Shown: positions 29,695-44,700, numbered from the stretch's first letter. The stretch: DNA of 64,000 nt from Trichoplax adhaerens (GCF_000150275.1 NW_002060943.1:5731950-5795949); one strand, 5' to 3'. A program made the numbers and translations. Notes: generated from the sequence alone by a model not told the origin.

Positions 29695-32205
29695 AGTTGT
29701 AGTAAATATTGAAGTGTGAGGTAAACATCAGATATATGAATACTGTATACTAATCCTACTTTTAAATTTAAAACATTATATTACGTATGTCAGAACCCAT
29801 TGATAGCTCGATACTAGAACAATATAGTAGTCAAAATCTCTTTTGTCTTGTATTTTACGGAGAAGCATAATTTTCAATATGACTACAGCACTACAAATAA
29901 TATCTGCTTGTTTTTTTAAGGTGTTCCTTGGAAATCGTAGAAAAAAGACCAGTACTGATGCCATAGAACTATTAAAAAAAATTTAACTCGAAGAGATTGT
30001 GGCAATAAGACATAATTATGGCATTTTCAGAAGCAGCTTTTATTTTACCTTAACAGTCCCATAAAATATACTTTCTTCTTGTGATTTAAATACATAAATG
30101 TCAAAAAAATGAAATTAATCAGATGCATATAGCGACTAAAATTAATTTTGCTATTATAGAATATGTTCTATATTACTACTACAATTTGCAGGTTTGCAAC
30201 ATCGAATATTTCATTCTTTGTATTTTATTTCATCCCTACAAATTTGAACAGTAAATTATATGAGACAAAGGATATAATAAACTTTAGCGTTAGCATAAAA
30301 GTATTTATCTTGTTCGAGTCTTTTAAACGATATCATAATTATTATCAATTTCGAAATCCCATGAAAAAATCATTTCTACGAGTAGCAATATTACTACATA
30401 TTTATTATAATTTTATTTATAGTTGCCTTCTGTTAAATTAAATGAGCACTTTTAGACCTTAAGTTCTAACAAATCTTCAAAAAAATAGCGTTTCCATTTT
30501 ATATTAATACACTTACTTTATGTCATGAAAAGATAATCACATACTTAAATTGAAACCCCATTCACGGAAATTTTGACAATGTCATTGTGAAACATTAAGG
30601 CCATAAATATGATAAATATCTTATTAAATTATAACATAGTAATATACAAAGATAGACGATTAGTAGCTTCATGAGATACCGCAACCTAAATTATGTAATA
30701 TTTAGTATACAGAATATCTGATTGTTAACTATGCTTGCACGTATATTATTACTATGTAATCGTTTTGTAGCATTACACTTTTACACCCATTTATACGCGC
30801 AATGCAAACTTCACGAAGTTTCAACGAGTACCCTAAAAGTTACAGGAGCAGAAATACTTGCAATACGTAGTAAAGCCTAATTTTCCTACAGCTATGAAAA
30901 CATAAGTGCTAATTATAATAACTAGCTCTATTCTGTTAAATACTTCGATATCATCTAGAATACTGAATATGGACAAGCAATGTAATATTTGCTAAGAATT
31001 TTTCAGCTGCTCTTGCGAAATGAGATTTTGCTCAGCAACTACTTAATCTTAGCGTCTACCATAAAAGCTTAGTACAACGTCAGCCCATTCCGTTCTTAAC
31101 CATGAAAATATAATAATTTATAATAACTTTAATGTTATGAGTAATGTATTTGAATTAGGATCGGGAAGGTTAGTCGGAACTCCAACCAATGTCCTGTATA
31201 GTCTACACGGTTTGATATACATGTGGTAAATTATCATTACTCTTCAAAAAGTTCGTGCTACCTAAATTATTGCCGTTATATCACATTTAATCACTCTGAG
31301 CTAGTAAAGCCAACATTTAAATTACGAATTTAAAAAATAGTATACTACATTCAACTTGCTTCAATTAATTTGGATGACAAACTGTAATACAGAGTGCCAT
31401 GACTCATTTTTATTTTAATAAGACACTCCGAATAAAAGCTACAATATCTGCTGTAACTATTTAACTTAAATACGAGTTCAGCACAGCCTTAAGATTTCAG
31501 TTAATTGACAATCTCGCACATATAGTATAGTCTTACACTTTTGCATATCACTTAGCAATTTCCTACAATCTATTAAGCTATTTTAGGGCTGCACTAAAGG
31601 AACGGATTAAACTGTCTTAACCTATCAAAGTAAAAAAATACTGTAAGGAATTATTTACATTGGAAGCTTCCTGTTTCAGCTTATATTCTCGAATTTCTTA
31701 ACAACTTGACTAGCAAAATCGAATTACACTACTTTTTATGTGCTGCACAAAGCAGATGATAATTTAAACTAAAAAATTATATTATTATTCTAAAATACTC
31801 TAAATTAAGCTCGTAATTAGTCTTACAGGTCAAGAAAGAATTATCTTTGACTTTCAATTATTATTAAAATCTTTCATATATTGTAGCAAAATCTAAGGCA
31901 GACTAGCAACATAAATTGAAACCTTGATAAAAGATCGAGTTCACATATACTCCATGATAAAGTAGCAATACCGCTAGATAACCACAAACTTTATTTACAT
32001 GTGTTTATTTATTTAATGTACACCTGACCCTGTAACCGTGTCGCCTTGTTAGGAGATCTGGAATTTCAATTTATAGCCATTTAAGAAATAATTTTTGTAA
32101 TTAGATAAAAAAATAATAGAAGCAGTATTCTGATAGATAAAAATTAGCATACAGACCTGAAATTATCGATAAATAATAAGCATCATAAAAATGTTCGATT
32201 AATAG
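29695..32205. other. Intergenic, 2.5 kb, nothing recognised
   Basis: Between gene 3 and pseudogene A. The open frame at 30163-30441 is very rich in F, I, N and Y, is typical of AT-rich noise and has no family motif. No signal peptide, LRR cap, kringle or MAM1 exon for pseudogene A was found here. Confidence 0.45.
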
Positions 32206-33411
32206 ATACGCCAAATCCTGCAAGCTTTTATATGCTGCCCCTTATCAGTGGGAAGAACTATACTAGCGGTTTGGTGCGTGTCAAGTATGGAAGTAGGTAT
32301 GGTTAGATATGTTCCAGCGATTGGAATCTCCATGCTGCAGATGTGGTTTGTTGTCAAATTGGACGCATCACTGCTTATACTACTAATCGTAAGTTTTTCA
32401 TGCTTGATAGCGCCCGTATTAAATTAGTTTCTAATTTTCAACAATTAATATATAGTTACAGTGAATATGTATCCTACAAATCCGGAAGCAATTATTTTTG
32501 ACATCAGCTGTTATGGACACGAAGCGATTATCGATAGTTGTAATATATCAAGATCTTACTCTAATTGTGCCTCATTCCCTGTTAGCGCTGTTTCTTGTAT
32601 TCCTAGGCAAAGGAAATACAGTAAGAGATTATTAAACAAAGTCGTTCAATAGCTACACAGATATTGTTTTATTATAACAGATTGATTTAATCACTTTAGA
32701 ATTTAAGAGCAAAAAAAAGCTATTTCATATCGAAGCAGTATCTTTTAGATATTTAATAACAGTCTGATTCTTACGTTTCAGTTATTTACAACAGGCCTAC
32801 TTATTGCTCATTTCAATATGGCATGTGCAGCTGGAGTTCTAGTGGACGTTCAACTTGGAATGGGCATCCACAAGACAACAAACACTTTAAGCCTTTTACA
32901 TACTCAAATTGTAAGCTATCAGACTAGCATGAGCAATGCTGGTACTTCATGTAGCTACCTGTTACAACATTGAGCAACATCCATAATTAATAAACTTTAT
33001 TGGATTTCATATTTTATAGACTTAGGATTTGTATATGTATGCATATCGAGCACAGGGTAGTACTAGCCCTGTTAAAGCAACTTTAACTAGCCCTCTCATA
33101 TGCCAAGAATCATATCGAACTCTATATGTATGATGAGAGTAACAAGTATAATATGATGCTAAAATCTTGCTGTTATTCAATCATAAAATGATCACTTAAT
33201 TTAGCTGTATCTGTCACAATATTTTTGAATGAAATTTGCACAGATTTCCTTGCTATACAGCACCATCGGAAATTCTTATGATTACTTGAAAGTTTTTTAT
33301 GAGCGCGAACGAGGATCAACGTATACTTTATATAGAAACTTTGGCTTAAGCTCTGGTTCAACTTGGGTGCAAGCATATACTAAAAGCTTTTATTCATATT
33401 CTTCGTTCTAC
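32206..33411 (+). pseudogene. Pseudogene A: decayed SRCR2-MAM2 fragment of the receptor family
   Basis: Five exon-like blocks with proper splice sites: 32206-32388 and 32456-32620 (SRCR2 halves), 32782-32910 (MAM2, MCSW where others have CGW), 33020-33127 and 33244-33411 (MAM2 continued). Block 1 has an in-frame TAG at 32304-32306, where paralogues code a hydrophobic residue before Ile-Cys, and CCQIG instead of CRQLG/CRQIG. Block 4 needs a one-base frame change to read the conserved SPVKATLTSP stretch. Blocks 2, 3 and 5 are open with correct phases, so decay is recent. Signal peptide, LRR caps, MAM1, kringle, SRCR1, the last MAM exon, TM and tail were not found on either side. Confidence 0.75.
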
Positions 33412-35781
33412 GTAAGTTTTATTACTTGGCGTAATCTTACTTCCTATTTAAGAACTATCACGAAAAATATAGCGCTGGTATCTATTATTTTACTAATGGT
33501 TGTGTCGCTCACATCCCACTACCTACTCTCCTCTAATGTGAGTGATCAACTAACTTACTAGCTACTTAGTCGCTCCAACTAACTACAGAGAGATACTGTA
33601 AGTAAGACTAACAACTTTCTCACAAGTATAATAAGCGGCTTGTTGTAAGATTAGTTTTATGAGTTTTTAATTCTATTCGTACAACGAAAGTATAGTACCT
33701 TGTCGTACACTAGAGAAGTGTCAACTGAGCGATATGTTTTCTGCTCGGGCTTATATACAGTCGCCATACTACGCAACAGGATAATACACGAAATAGGAAT
33801 GGATAGAAACGATATCGAAGGAAAACTTTTGAAGATGTTAGCTTTAAATTTCCTATTTATGATCTATTACTCTAGACTGCTTTTTATACTCCAATATAAT
33901 TCTACGAACCAAATTAAGTTGTACCCGTTAAGAATTTAAGGCTTAGCCTACATTGAAATGAAATAAAATGTATGTTAAAGTTGTATTTGAATATGGTTTA
34001 TACAGATAATGGTATTTTAAACTGCAGATTTGTCACCTCTTCATAGCTAAGACTATGGTCATTTCTAAGAATAGATTAAGCAAATCAAATTGGCTATTTG
34101 AAATAAAGAGAGCCTATCTTAAAATAACTGTATGTATTTACACTTTATGTCATTAATTTGAAACTAGAGGTCAGGTCCTACTCCAAATTAATCAATAATG
34201 TTCACAACATCTTCATGGCAATCTCACCTATTATCCTATCCAGTCCGTATCAGCTATAATAACAACTTTAGTATTTTAGTACTTAACCAGTAGCACCCAC
34301 GCTAGTTCTGCTTGGCCTACTTACATTTTTTTACTTTGCACTAGTCCCGTGCACGTTCAAATGAACGTGAATGTATTCTATAAGAACCATTACACTGCCA
34401 GAAAATTCTCAGCTAGGTTGTCATGGCATATATGAATCCCTTCCTCGTCTTACATCGCACTAACAGTAGACTATGTCAATAAATTTAATTTTCAATGTTT
34501 TGCTTTCGTCCTTAATAACACACAGTATACTTCTGTATTCTCTTTTTTTCTGTTCATTAATTAATTATAGGATTTTCTTCTGTAATGATACTGTAGTAGT
34601 GTAGTATGCATGGCAGAAATTAGCACATAATGCGTGCTATTCTCTCTCTATTAGTAGTTGCCGAGGACTACTCAATCAATTGCGAATTATTGGCTCCTTC
34701 TATGGTCAGGGGCTACTAAAGAGAGAAAAGTAGTCGCAGTCCAATGTCCATATAACTTCCATATCAGGTGCATCTTGAATAATTTGACTATATGCCGTGT
34801 AGTGCAATAGTTTCCCTTTCTTTTAACTTTTCTGTACTTTACGTTATATTGTACCTAACATCGGCATTATGACAGTCTGTGAATTACGCTGGGTCAGACG
34901 ATGGCCTATTAGAAGGAAACTCAGCTTTTCTTCTGCTAGTCTATGACCATGGACCAGACCATATAGGTTGCCGTTACCTCAAAAGACGAGAAGATAGAGA
35001 ATCTTTCTATCACTGTCGTCATGTGCTGGGACGCTTTGGGACAAAAAGCTATCAGTCCAGCATACGATAGTGTGGAAAAAAGGCGGCTAAAACGGCGCAT
35101 TCTACAAGTACTTGTCCAAGCAAAATTGCCAAGTTTTACAATCTTGATCGATTTTACTACGATATGATTAGGACAAATCTACTGAGGATACTGTATAGCC
35201 GTTTTTGCGACATTTCTAGATACGTCATGGGAAATGACTACGTCTGCACTACAGTACAGTATAGTCAATTATAAATTACTTCATTGCCAGCTTCACTAAG
35301 ATATAACCAAATCATTCAAAATATTCTTTCTTTACTACTGTAGTCTGTGTCGAAGACAAGATTAGAAGACAAGTCCAGTATCAAGTTAGTTTGTCTTGTC
35401 TTTATTATTCATGATTAGCAGGAAGTAACTTTCGAGTGTACTGCGCAAATCAATCTGCTGTTTTAATTGGATATCAAGAACGATATTAATATGCAGTCTG
35501 AACTATACCATTGTAAGTCATTAGTCATTAGTCTATAAATAAATCGGAATAAATTAAATTAAAATGGAAATGCCTTTTAGTCTGTAGACGTACGGAATGG
35601 TATAGAATTAATTGATTTCATTGCAAAGGAGAAAGGTGGGGACATCTGCCGGATCCAACAAATACGGTATAGGTGTAGAAGACAGTATCAGCGAGCCATA
35701 TGAAGAAGACAAGATAGATCAGTCTTGGCTACTGTACTACTAGTGAAGAGAAGTCGCTGTTGATAAAGTAAGGTACAGTAA
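33412..35781. other. Intergenic, 2.4 kb, with short inverted repeat
   Basis: From about 34300 the sequence is slightly less AT-rich than its surroundings. It contains the inverted repeat at 34639-34729 and an unrecognised 63-codon frame at 34879-35070. This stretch must hold the promoter and 5' UTR of gene 4, but no specific element is clear. Confidence 0.4.
34639..34729. repeat. Imperfect inverted repeat, possible MITE-like remnant
   Basis: Left arm near 34639-34657 (TTCTCTCTCTATTAGTAG) and right arm near 34713-34729 (CTACTAAAGAGAGAAAA) are near reverse complements around a loop of about 55 bases. No flanking target-site duplication was established. Confidence 0.4.
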
Positions 35782-38700
35782 ATGGCTTCCAAAGCCATTG
35801 CAATTTTATATGTTACCCTAGTTTATCTTTCCTTCACGATTATCGCTACGTATGGAGATCAAGTAGCAGTGAAGGAAAGTAAAGACGATTGTCCAAGCAA
35901 TTGTAAATGTGAAAATGATCAAGTTCGGTGTAGCCATTTCATACTCAATCAAGACCTTCAATTACCCGAAAAAACAAAACTCTTGTAAGTGATATTAATT
36001 AATCAATAGTTTTCATGTCTTGAAGGTGGTATCAGTATTTTACCAAGCGTTTTATATCGATTCAAAGTTGTCATTAGGTATATGCCCTTGCCATGCTAAC
36101 TACTGGGTAAATTTGATGTTTAAATGACTGTAACCTACGGTTAACTTTATTACCGCTTATCATTCAGTTTCGATTATAATGATGCAATTTAAAATGGATC
36201 AAGTCGTATACTATCTTTTAGCTACCAACCACCATTATAAATTAATTTGGACAGTAATGGATAGTTTTTATGCCGAAATGATGACCGATAGAATCATAAC
36301 ACCGACGCACTCTTGATCGTGATTGTTGCAGTTAATCTTTCTGCTAGAAAGATATTGTTCCAAACGTACGTAATATCTTTCCGTTTATAGTGTACAGTAA
36401 GTCAGTAAGGTTGTTCACTCCAATCAGTATAATTAAAATTATTAAAATTAACGCCCTTTTCTACTCGTACTAAATCGACACGAAGTTTATGACAAGTGAG
36501 AAAAGCATTTTATTGCAGACATTTCATTGGATTTGCTAGGTACTTTACGCGTTTCTCAATGGCATTAATGCAGTATTTTGCCATACAGTGCGACAAACCA
36601 GTTGAAGGAGTCCAACAGCAGTACTGTATTCAGCCTCCAGTTTTCATCCACTTGACAGGCATATTTTAAGCTTCGCTTGTATCGTCTCTAGATTTAAACA
36701 GGTTTAGGGCAAAAATTCAATTAATACTGTGTAATAACTCCGTTAGAATTTCGATCTAATCTTCTTATTATTGCGCTAGTGATTGCTGCACTGGCCGGTA
36801 GAGACTGTGCATACTCATTGTAGGCCTTTTACTGTTTTGCCATGTCTCCTCTCTTTCTTCTCCACATAACTACGCATAAACAGAGAACAGACGGTAAAAT
36901 TGAACTGTTACCGCACAGTAAAGAATGTTGATAAAATAGTAGTCTAGCCGCGATTGTTCAAGTCTGCAATCCTAAGAATCGGCAGCTTCTGTGTAACTAA
37001 TGAATAATATTACTGTATAAACGTCAGCAGAGCAATGGTAAGATACTGGTATCTACTAATTCACGATCCACTGCCGCCACCGCGATGTAAACTTCCTATT
37101 AGAGATTAATGACCTCCAATTTATTCTATCTAAATAAAATAATATTATTAATGAAAATCGGAAGCAATTAAACCTTGACCCTGTAAGTGTTGGAATGTCA
37201 GCAGATACATTGGATCTACACCCAACATTTCTGTAGAGTAGGACAGAAAGGTCTCGGAACTGAATTTGATTCGAAATTCGAATAGAGCCCAAGATAATAA
37301 CGATAATCTAGTCTAAAATGCCTGAATCTCATCCTCGCTGAACGGTCATATATTTTACAGTATGATTTTAGATCATTTAACAACTAGCATTCCATTACGT
37401 CATTTGCCGTTATAACGGTAATCCTACTACAACATAGATGCTTACACTTTCGGTAAGGTGCCTTATATTGATAAACTGCTAGCTGATATGGATTACCATC
37501 GACGTATTGACGTCTTCGTTGATACATCATGTTCCTAGTTCACGACAATGTCATGGCAAAGTTATTATTAGAGAAAACAAGATCAATATTGATCATTCAA
37601 TGAACCAACTTCTTACGGTAATAGGAAATCTTCATCCCTACAGCAGTATCACTGCAGTTAAACTATCATTTTTGGCCGATACTGTAAAGTAACAACATTC
37701 CTGCAAATTCTACATCGTATTTCAAAAAATCGGAAAATCGAAACTTTTACGAAATGATTAATGTCTCTTGCTTTGCCATAGTTAAACACCTTTCATCTCT
37801 AACCAGTTTTAAAATCAAGATACTCTAGTATGAGGTTTCTATCGCTTAAATGGTTGATACTGAACAAGAATACATTCTACTAGATAATTATTTAACGCCC
37901 TTTCAAACTGCAGTACAGCATTTTCTCGGTTGGAAATGTAAATTGTTTTTGATATTTATCTGGTGAACAAGCAAAAATGACAAGCTACGTCTATCATTAA
38001 TCTGTAACTACTCTTAGCTATTGCCTACGTTATACACTTTAACTATAAAATGAAGTAATAATTGACTATTTTTATCATGTAATTGTCATTAGAATCTTTG
38101 AGAACGCAGTTTCATGCGAAGACGAACATTTACATAATCTGCTACCATTAGCCCTTTCTAAGCAGATAAAAATAAGTGGCCAGTGTAGCAAGCCCAAACG
38201 TCTCATTGGCAGCAGCTTAGCAGAATTAATCGCGGAAAAGCTTAGCTCCACTAATCATCTTCGTGATAAAAGATCTAATTTTGCTACTCCTTCAATATAC
38301 AACTTTACAGGTAACGGTACTAATCCTGCCGGTGTAGCTAAATAATATTCTTCTAATGTAATTTAATAACATTATTAACTTTACCACCTAAGGTAATAAT
38401 TCTTATTAAATACATGAAAGAAATAATTATAATAAAACAGAATTACAGTTAGTATTTGCATATTAAATGGTACATTATTTACAGTGAGCTTTGTTATAAT
38501 TTTAGAAACACCACAAGCTACAGCAGGTTGTACCTTTGACGAGGGTATGTGTGGATGGGTCCAGTTAAGTAATGTCGACTTTTTCGATTGGACTCGTCAC
38601 AGTGGCAGTACTCCTAGCAGCTATACAGGGCCAAGATATGACCATACGTCAAATAGTAGTAAGTATAGCAAGTATTCTTATAATCTTTAATGTCTAACAT

Positions 38701-41700
38701 GGTACCGCTGTAATATTTAGATAGTATCATTGGTATAGTTTATATGATTTTCTTCAGGATAGCTAAAAGTATCCTGTGGCATAATTTAAATCATTTTAAT
38801 AGCGCATTGCCGCCTAATTTATGCGTTTATCATTCATTTTATCTCTTGATAGCTGAGGGCTTTTACATTTACACCGAGACATCAAGGCCAAGAGTGCTTG
38901 GAGAATATGCGGATTTAATGAGCCCTCCGATGCTTGCAGCCACTAGCAGTTCCACGGTTGAGGTAAGGTACACATGGATTTGCTTTACCAGCAAGTTAGG
39001 ACAATGATCATATAAATGAGTGATATCTAGATTATTGCAAAATCGTTAAATCTTTACAACAACACCAATATTATGGCCTATCTGACCAACTTTGCAATAT
39101 ATCTCTAACCAATTGATTATAGAATAAACTATAGCTATTAAAGACTAGCCCTACCTGATGCTGTTGCACAGTCATTCATCTTTGTAATGGCTGCATCATC
39201 TATCATACTCGATCACATAGCTAATAAATATAACTATAAATAACAAGAAATACATGTACTACGGAAGACTATGAGCAGGTAGTTTTTAAAAGCATCATTG
39301 CGAAATTGAGAAGTATGGTAATATAGAAACAGGAGTAAGAAGTTGAATTTAAATTATCAACTACTCATTCTGTAGTCCAAACTTAGACTGGATATAAATG
39401 CAATTCAAACGATAACCTAAAAGTAGGATATAGCAGTCAAGCTTTGTTAACTGTACGTAGTGAAAATGATAAATAGATATTTAATGACCGAGACCGAATT
39501 AAGTAAATAATATATATACTTTCATTTATTTACTTAGAGCAAATCGATACCTTTTAAAATATTATTAAGCCTGCTGCCCATTAACGCGCAAAATTATATC
39601 TTTTACTGAGCTGCTATTATTAACAAAACGATTCTGCATTGCTTTATACGGTTAAGTTCTATTTAATATTTTGCACAAGAACTACTACTTAGTATTTAAG
39701 TGAATAAATCTATAACGCTCTGCACATGTGTGGTATCGGAAATTCAGAATTATTTCCCTAAATCTCTAACATTTAGAAATACCTTATCGACCGTATTCAA
39801 TGACATGAGATGTTTTGCTAATTCCAATTTTAGGTCAAATTTTACTATCATGCATATGGAAGCTCGCTAGGAAAACTACAACTCTATGCGATGTACCCAT
39901 CCGTTAGCCAGGCTTTTTACTCCATCACCAATGTTAGCCTTTATTCTGTGAATCAATGGAGACCATTTTCTACGACTTTTCAGCCTCTTTACAATCCATA
40001 TCGTGTTAGTAATCATAGCCTGATTAAATTTTTCCTTTGCTTATAAGTGGAACATGCTATAAAAATTCAGATAATACGTTAATGTAATTATTTCAGTTAT
40101 CTTGTATATTTAATTTCAACTTGGTATATTACTGGAATATTTTCCTGCATGATCTCTGTGTTCATCTTGAAAGTAAAATAAAAAGCAAAGTTATACGAAG
40201 TCTAATTTATTAATAGTTATTGTATTTTTCATTTTTCGAGTAGATTATAATTCGTGGAACAGTTGGACAGTCTTACACTGGTGATAACGCAATTGACGAT
40301 ATTTTTATCTCATCTGTCGGTACGAACAGTTACATATTCTAGCTATCTGTTATCTAATATTTTAAATTTATACTATGTACTAAATCTCTTTCAAAAATTA
40401 TTTTTTATCTTTAATACGGCTTTACATAGAGAACAATTGTTATGTGCCCTTTTCGGAAGTTTACAGAGGAATAAATTCTCAAACTACTTCCGGTAGTTAT
40501 TGCCGGAGTTGGGCCTCTTCCACTGCTCAATATTACAATCATACACCATCAAATTATCCTTACAGTGATTTAGGGTTCAGTTATTGCCGAAATCCTGGAG
40601 GGGAGCGAAGCAGACCTTGGTGCTACGTTTCTACAGGTTCAACTTGGGATTATTGCAACATACCACGTTGTATTGCTCCTACAACCACTCGTGCTCAATA
40701 TCCGTTAGGAAGTAGGTTAAGATAGAAGATATTAAAAATATCTAAACATCCATTGTATTACTGCAATGAATAATTTATCTGTAAATTTTATGCTAAGAAC
40801 TTCTGTAGCGTATTGTAGAGTTACGGTATATCGCTGCACATTTACTTTATTGTGAATAACAATAATGAAACAAAACATTTAATACGTTATATATGACAGT
40901 ATAATTAGTTAAAGTGTTGCAGTAACAAATAAATGTTTTATTAAAATTTGACATTAATAATTAATTAAGGATGCTGTATATCAGCATCATGTTACTATAT
41001 CGTTGTAATAGTAGAAGTCATATGAAAGATCGATTAAAGTAGCTACAAACAAGAAGATTATTTAAAATTTAGCAACTTTTACGGTATTTATGGAATTGCT
41101 TGAGTAATTTACTAAAGAACATGTATTCTTGAAACTCATATCTTGAATCGTCACCACTTTTATTGGCGTAAGTACAAGCAAAGTATGAAAATATAAAAGC
41201 TGTCCGTAAATGCAGACTTACTAAAATTACAGTATTAACAGAACTTACCACCAAGAATTCTCGATATCACCACGATATTCCTAAAAGCATTTTCATTCAC
41301 ATTCATTGTAAATCTTACTAAATCAATGTATATTGGAAGTTGATAGCTGGAATGACAATATCCTATCATAAATACAGTATGTTATAGTTCGTCCTAATGA
41401 AACGTGTAAATGTTATTTGGTAACCTACCGATTGCAAAATATGCTATATAATTTAATTAATAATTACTTATATTCTTTACTTTATTTAAGTCAATATTTT
41501 GATTCTAATCAATATAATTTAAATCTTTATTTATTTCATTCAGGGCGATATCCGGTAGCCTTGATTAATTTCGATCATGGCCAGCACTACATCGGTCGTG
41601 TTGCTATTTACCACGATGGGGAATGGGGCACTATTTACGGGAGAAGTCTTTCACATTCATTCATAGGTCTTCTATGTAAACAGGCCGGTCTAGGAAATTA

Positions 41701-44700
41701 CGGATTACGTTATTACGGAGCTGGTAAATTTGATATGGCATGTTAGATTTGCTAACAAATTAGTTCTTAATAATATACATACGTTAAAGTCTTAGCAGAT
41801 CTCACTAAATTATCAAGCCGCCCAAGCATGCTTGGGTTATATTACTATGTATTTAATCTAAACATTGTGTATGATTTAATTTTCTGAATGATTGCGGTAT
41901 CCATAGGATATGGTATCGCTGGCGTTGGAAAAGTCTGGTTGGATTATACTCGTATTGCTTGTCCGGCATCAAGCAATTCGATTAACAACTGTACTTTAGG
42001 ATCATGGGGTAGCACTTACGGACATAGCTCTGATCTTTGGCTAACATGCTCTTGGCATTCTACAAACACAACTGCAAACCCAGCTGTATCTACATGTTGG
42101 TCTCTTTTAGTTATCCTAATCTTGTAGCATGCAATTGCTCTTCTTGTATTTAGCATTTATTTTTCTACAATTAGCACCTTAATATATTTTTCAGTTGTAT
42201 TTTAAAAATTATATATCTTTTTTAAACTTTCAATAATATACCATCAAGCAGTCTCTACTGCAAATTTTTTAAGCTTATACAAGTTAAGTCTTCAAGACGG
42301 AAGAAATTCAACAACTGGTTGGGTTCAAGTTGATTACAATACTCGATCTGGTGCAATATGTTCATCCAGCTGGAATTTAAATAGCGCTGATGTAGTTTGC
42401 CGTTAACTAGGTTATATTGGTGCATATTCTTTTAATTGTAAGTAAGCTATGCTATTATTGCCACTTCTTCCTGATTGACTAATTTTATTCCTGCAGTTAA
42501 TGTACATAATACTACTATGTAAGACACTTCATTCTCTCTATAAACAGCTTTATCTGGCTCAGACCCGCCGTCAGCAGTTACTACTGTAATTAGTTATATA
42601 TATTGCCGCGGATACGAACCAAGTATAGATGCATGCACCTTAAGAACTACTCCCTCTATTTGCTATTCATCATCGATTCGTCAAGTATCTTGCAATCCAG
42701 GGCGATCGATTTATTGTAAGATAATTATATTTAATAAATATATAGGTCAACCACATTTATATTGCTTGGTTTATTAGAGCAAAATAGGATTTCACCTGCA
42801 GCATTAATTGTATAAAGCAATGAGTTATTGGTTACGCTGATATTGCATTTAATAACCATTATACCATCGTATCCTCATATTAGTCAGTTATAACAAGCCA
42901 GAATACTGCACATTTCAGTATGGTCTCTGTGGCTGGAAAGCAACCGGAAAAAAAACATGGATTTGGTACCCCCGTAATAGCGGGCACTTTTCTCCTTTTG
43001 GAGGACAAAGTTGTGAGTAGCACTCATACTTAATGATAATTTGATTTTAGCAATACTAGCTAGGGGAGATATATATTCAATACTGCATACACTCTCGATA
43101 AGGTTATTTAATCGTAAAATTAATTTTTCAAAATATTTCATCAATATCTTATAGATTCGTCCTTTATATATGCCTATCAAGCTGCCAGGTCTACCGCAGT
43201 TGTAGCAACACTAGTTAGCCCTCGAATATATAGAGCATTTCGAACACAATATGTACGGTACTTATGGCAATAACATTCCTTTAATGAAATATAATAGCTG
43301 TACCTATTTATTTGATTGGATTCTGTAGGTTCGATTTCAATATTACGTTATGGGCTACAATTTTGATTCTTTGGTACTTTCGTACAGTCCAAGTGCTTCA
43401 GTTAGTTACACCATCTACAGTACATACAGATTAAGTTCTGGAGTGAAAGGAGTTTGGATCGGGAAATCCAGCAATAGCTTCTATCCGAATGGAAATTACA
43501 TAGTAAGTTCATACTTTATAGTTTATAAATATGTCAACACCAACATTCAGACAAACCATTCTCTGGATGTAAGAAGTCACTGAAAGCAATTGCCTTTAAG
43601 TTTACATTACCATAATCACATCACGTATGTCCAAACAGATCTTTACATTTAGAATGCAATTGATGTAGATATTAAAGCGACTGTATCTCAATGCAATACA
43701 AGTTGGCGAAACCAGTTAACACTTCAAATCATATTTTAAACTTTCTAGCTAAGATTGGTCTGTAAAACATACTCCGGATCTCCATCTTCAAGTTCTGGTG
43801 TTGGATTTAGAAATATAATTTTATTTTATGGATATAGTTCATTTGTTTCAACCTATACACCTACCAATGGTATGTACTCATATAAATACTTCAAGAACTA
43901 AACTATTTGCATTTAACATAGAAATATGATAAATTTTAATACTCCTAAAGAAAGTTTCGTAGGTTCAAATCTGTCTTTCGTCAATGTAGGCTACAATCCT
44001 CATGTCAACGTTACTAGCATAATAATTGGCGTTACGGTAACAATTATACTTATAATATTCGCAATTATAATATTTACGTACCGACATCGCTATATAAACT
44101 CCCGTGGAAGACCTTTTAATAGTCCTAGCTCTGGAATGCCTGTACCCGGAACAAGAATAACTAATCCTCCACCAAATACTTCAAGCAACACCTCTACTGC
44201 ACCACCACCAGGTATAGTAAAATGATTCTTTTAATGGTTTTGCCCCAGCTATTCATATTATAGTCAGCTTTCTGAGTATCGTAGTCGCTGCATTTCTTCT
44301 AAGAATTCATATTTTAAGATCCATACAATTAATACCGGGGTCTTTAGTAAGTCACCGTATTAGTCTATTAATAGTCGCAGAACAATAAGCTACTTTTGAA
44401 AACAATCATGATTACTTGGCAAATTTTAAAATGGTATTTATTTGATTAAGTTGATCAGCATTCTTTAAGCTTTTAAATATAAAATGAAATGCTGTATTGT
44501 ATCATTATTATTCAAAACAATGGAACTTAGTTACAGCCTTTATAACTAATGATGCATATTAATTCCATTTATTGCTTTTATGACTATTTGGCGTTGTACC
44601 GTAGCATATGGTGTCGCAGTGACCTCACAAACTCCAGGTATTTTACAATAACTAGTATAAATGAACACTGTACTTATCAAACCGCTACGTTTCTATTAAA

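Noticed and set aside
34879-35070. 63-codon frame upstream of gene 4 as a possible first exon
   Set aside because: No signal peptide, and gene 4 already has a convincing signal-peptide exon at 35782 with a matching phase.
36000-38092. Possible hidden LRR exons in the first intron of gene 4
   Set aside because: No LxxLxLxxN-type stretch with splice sites was found; the frame at 37507-37692 has no LRR spacing.
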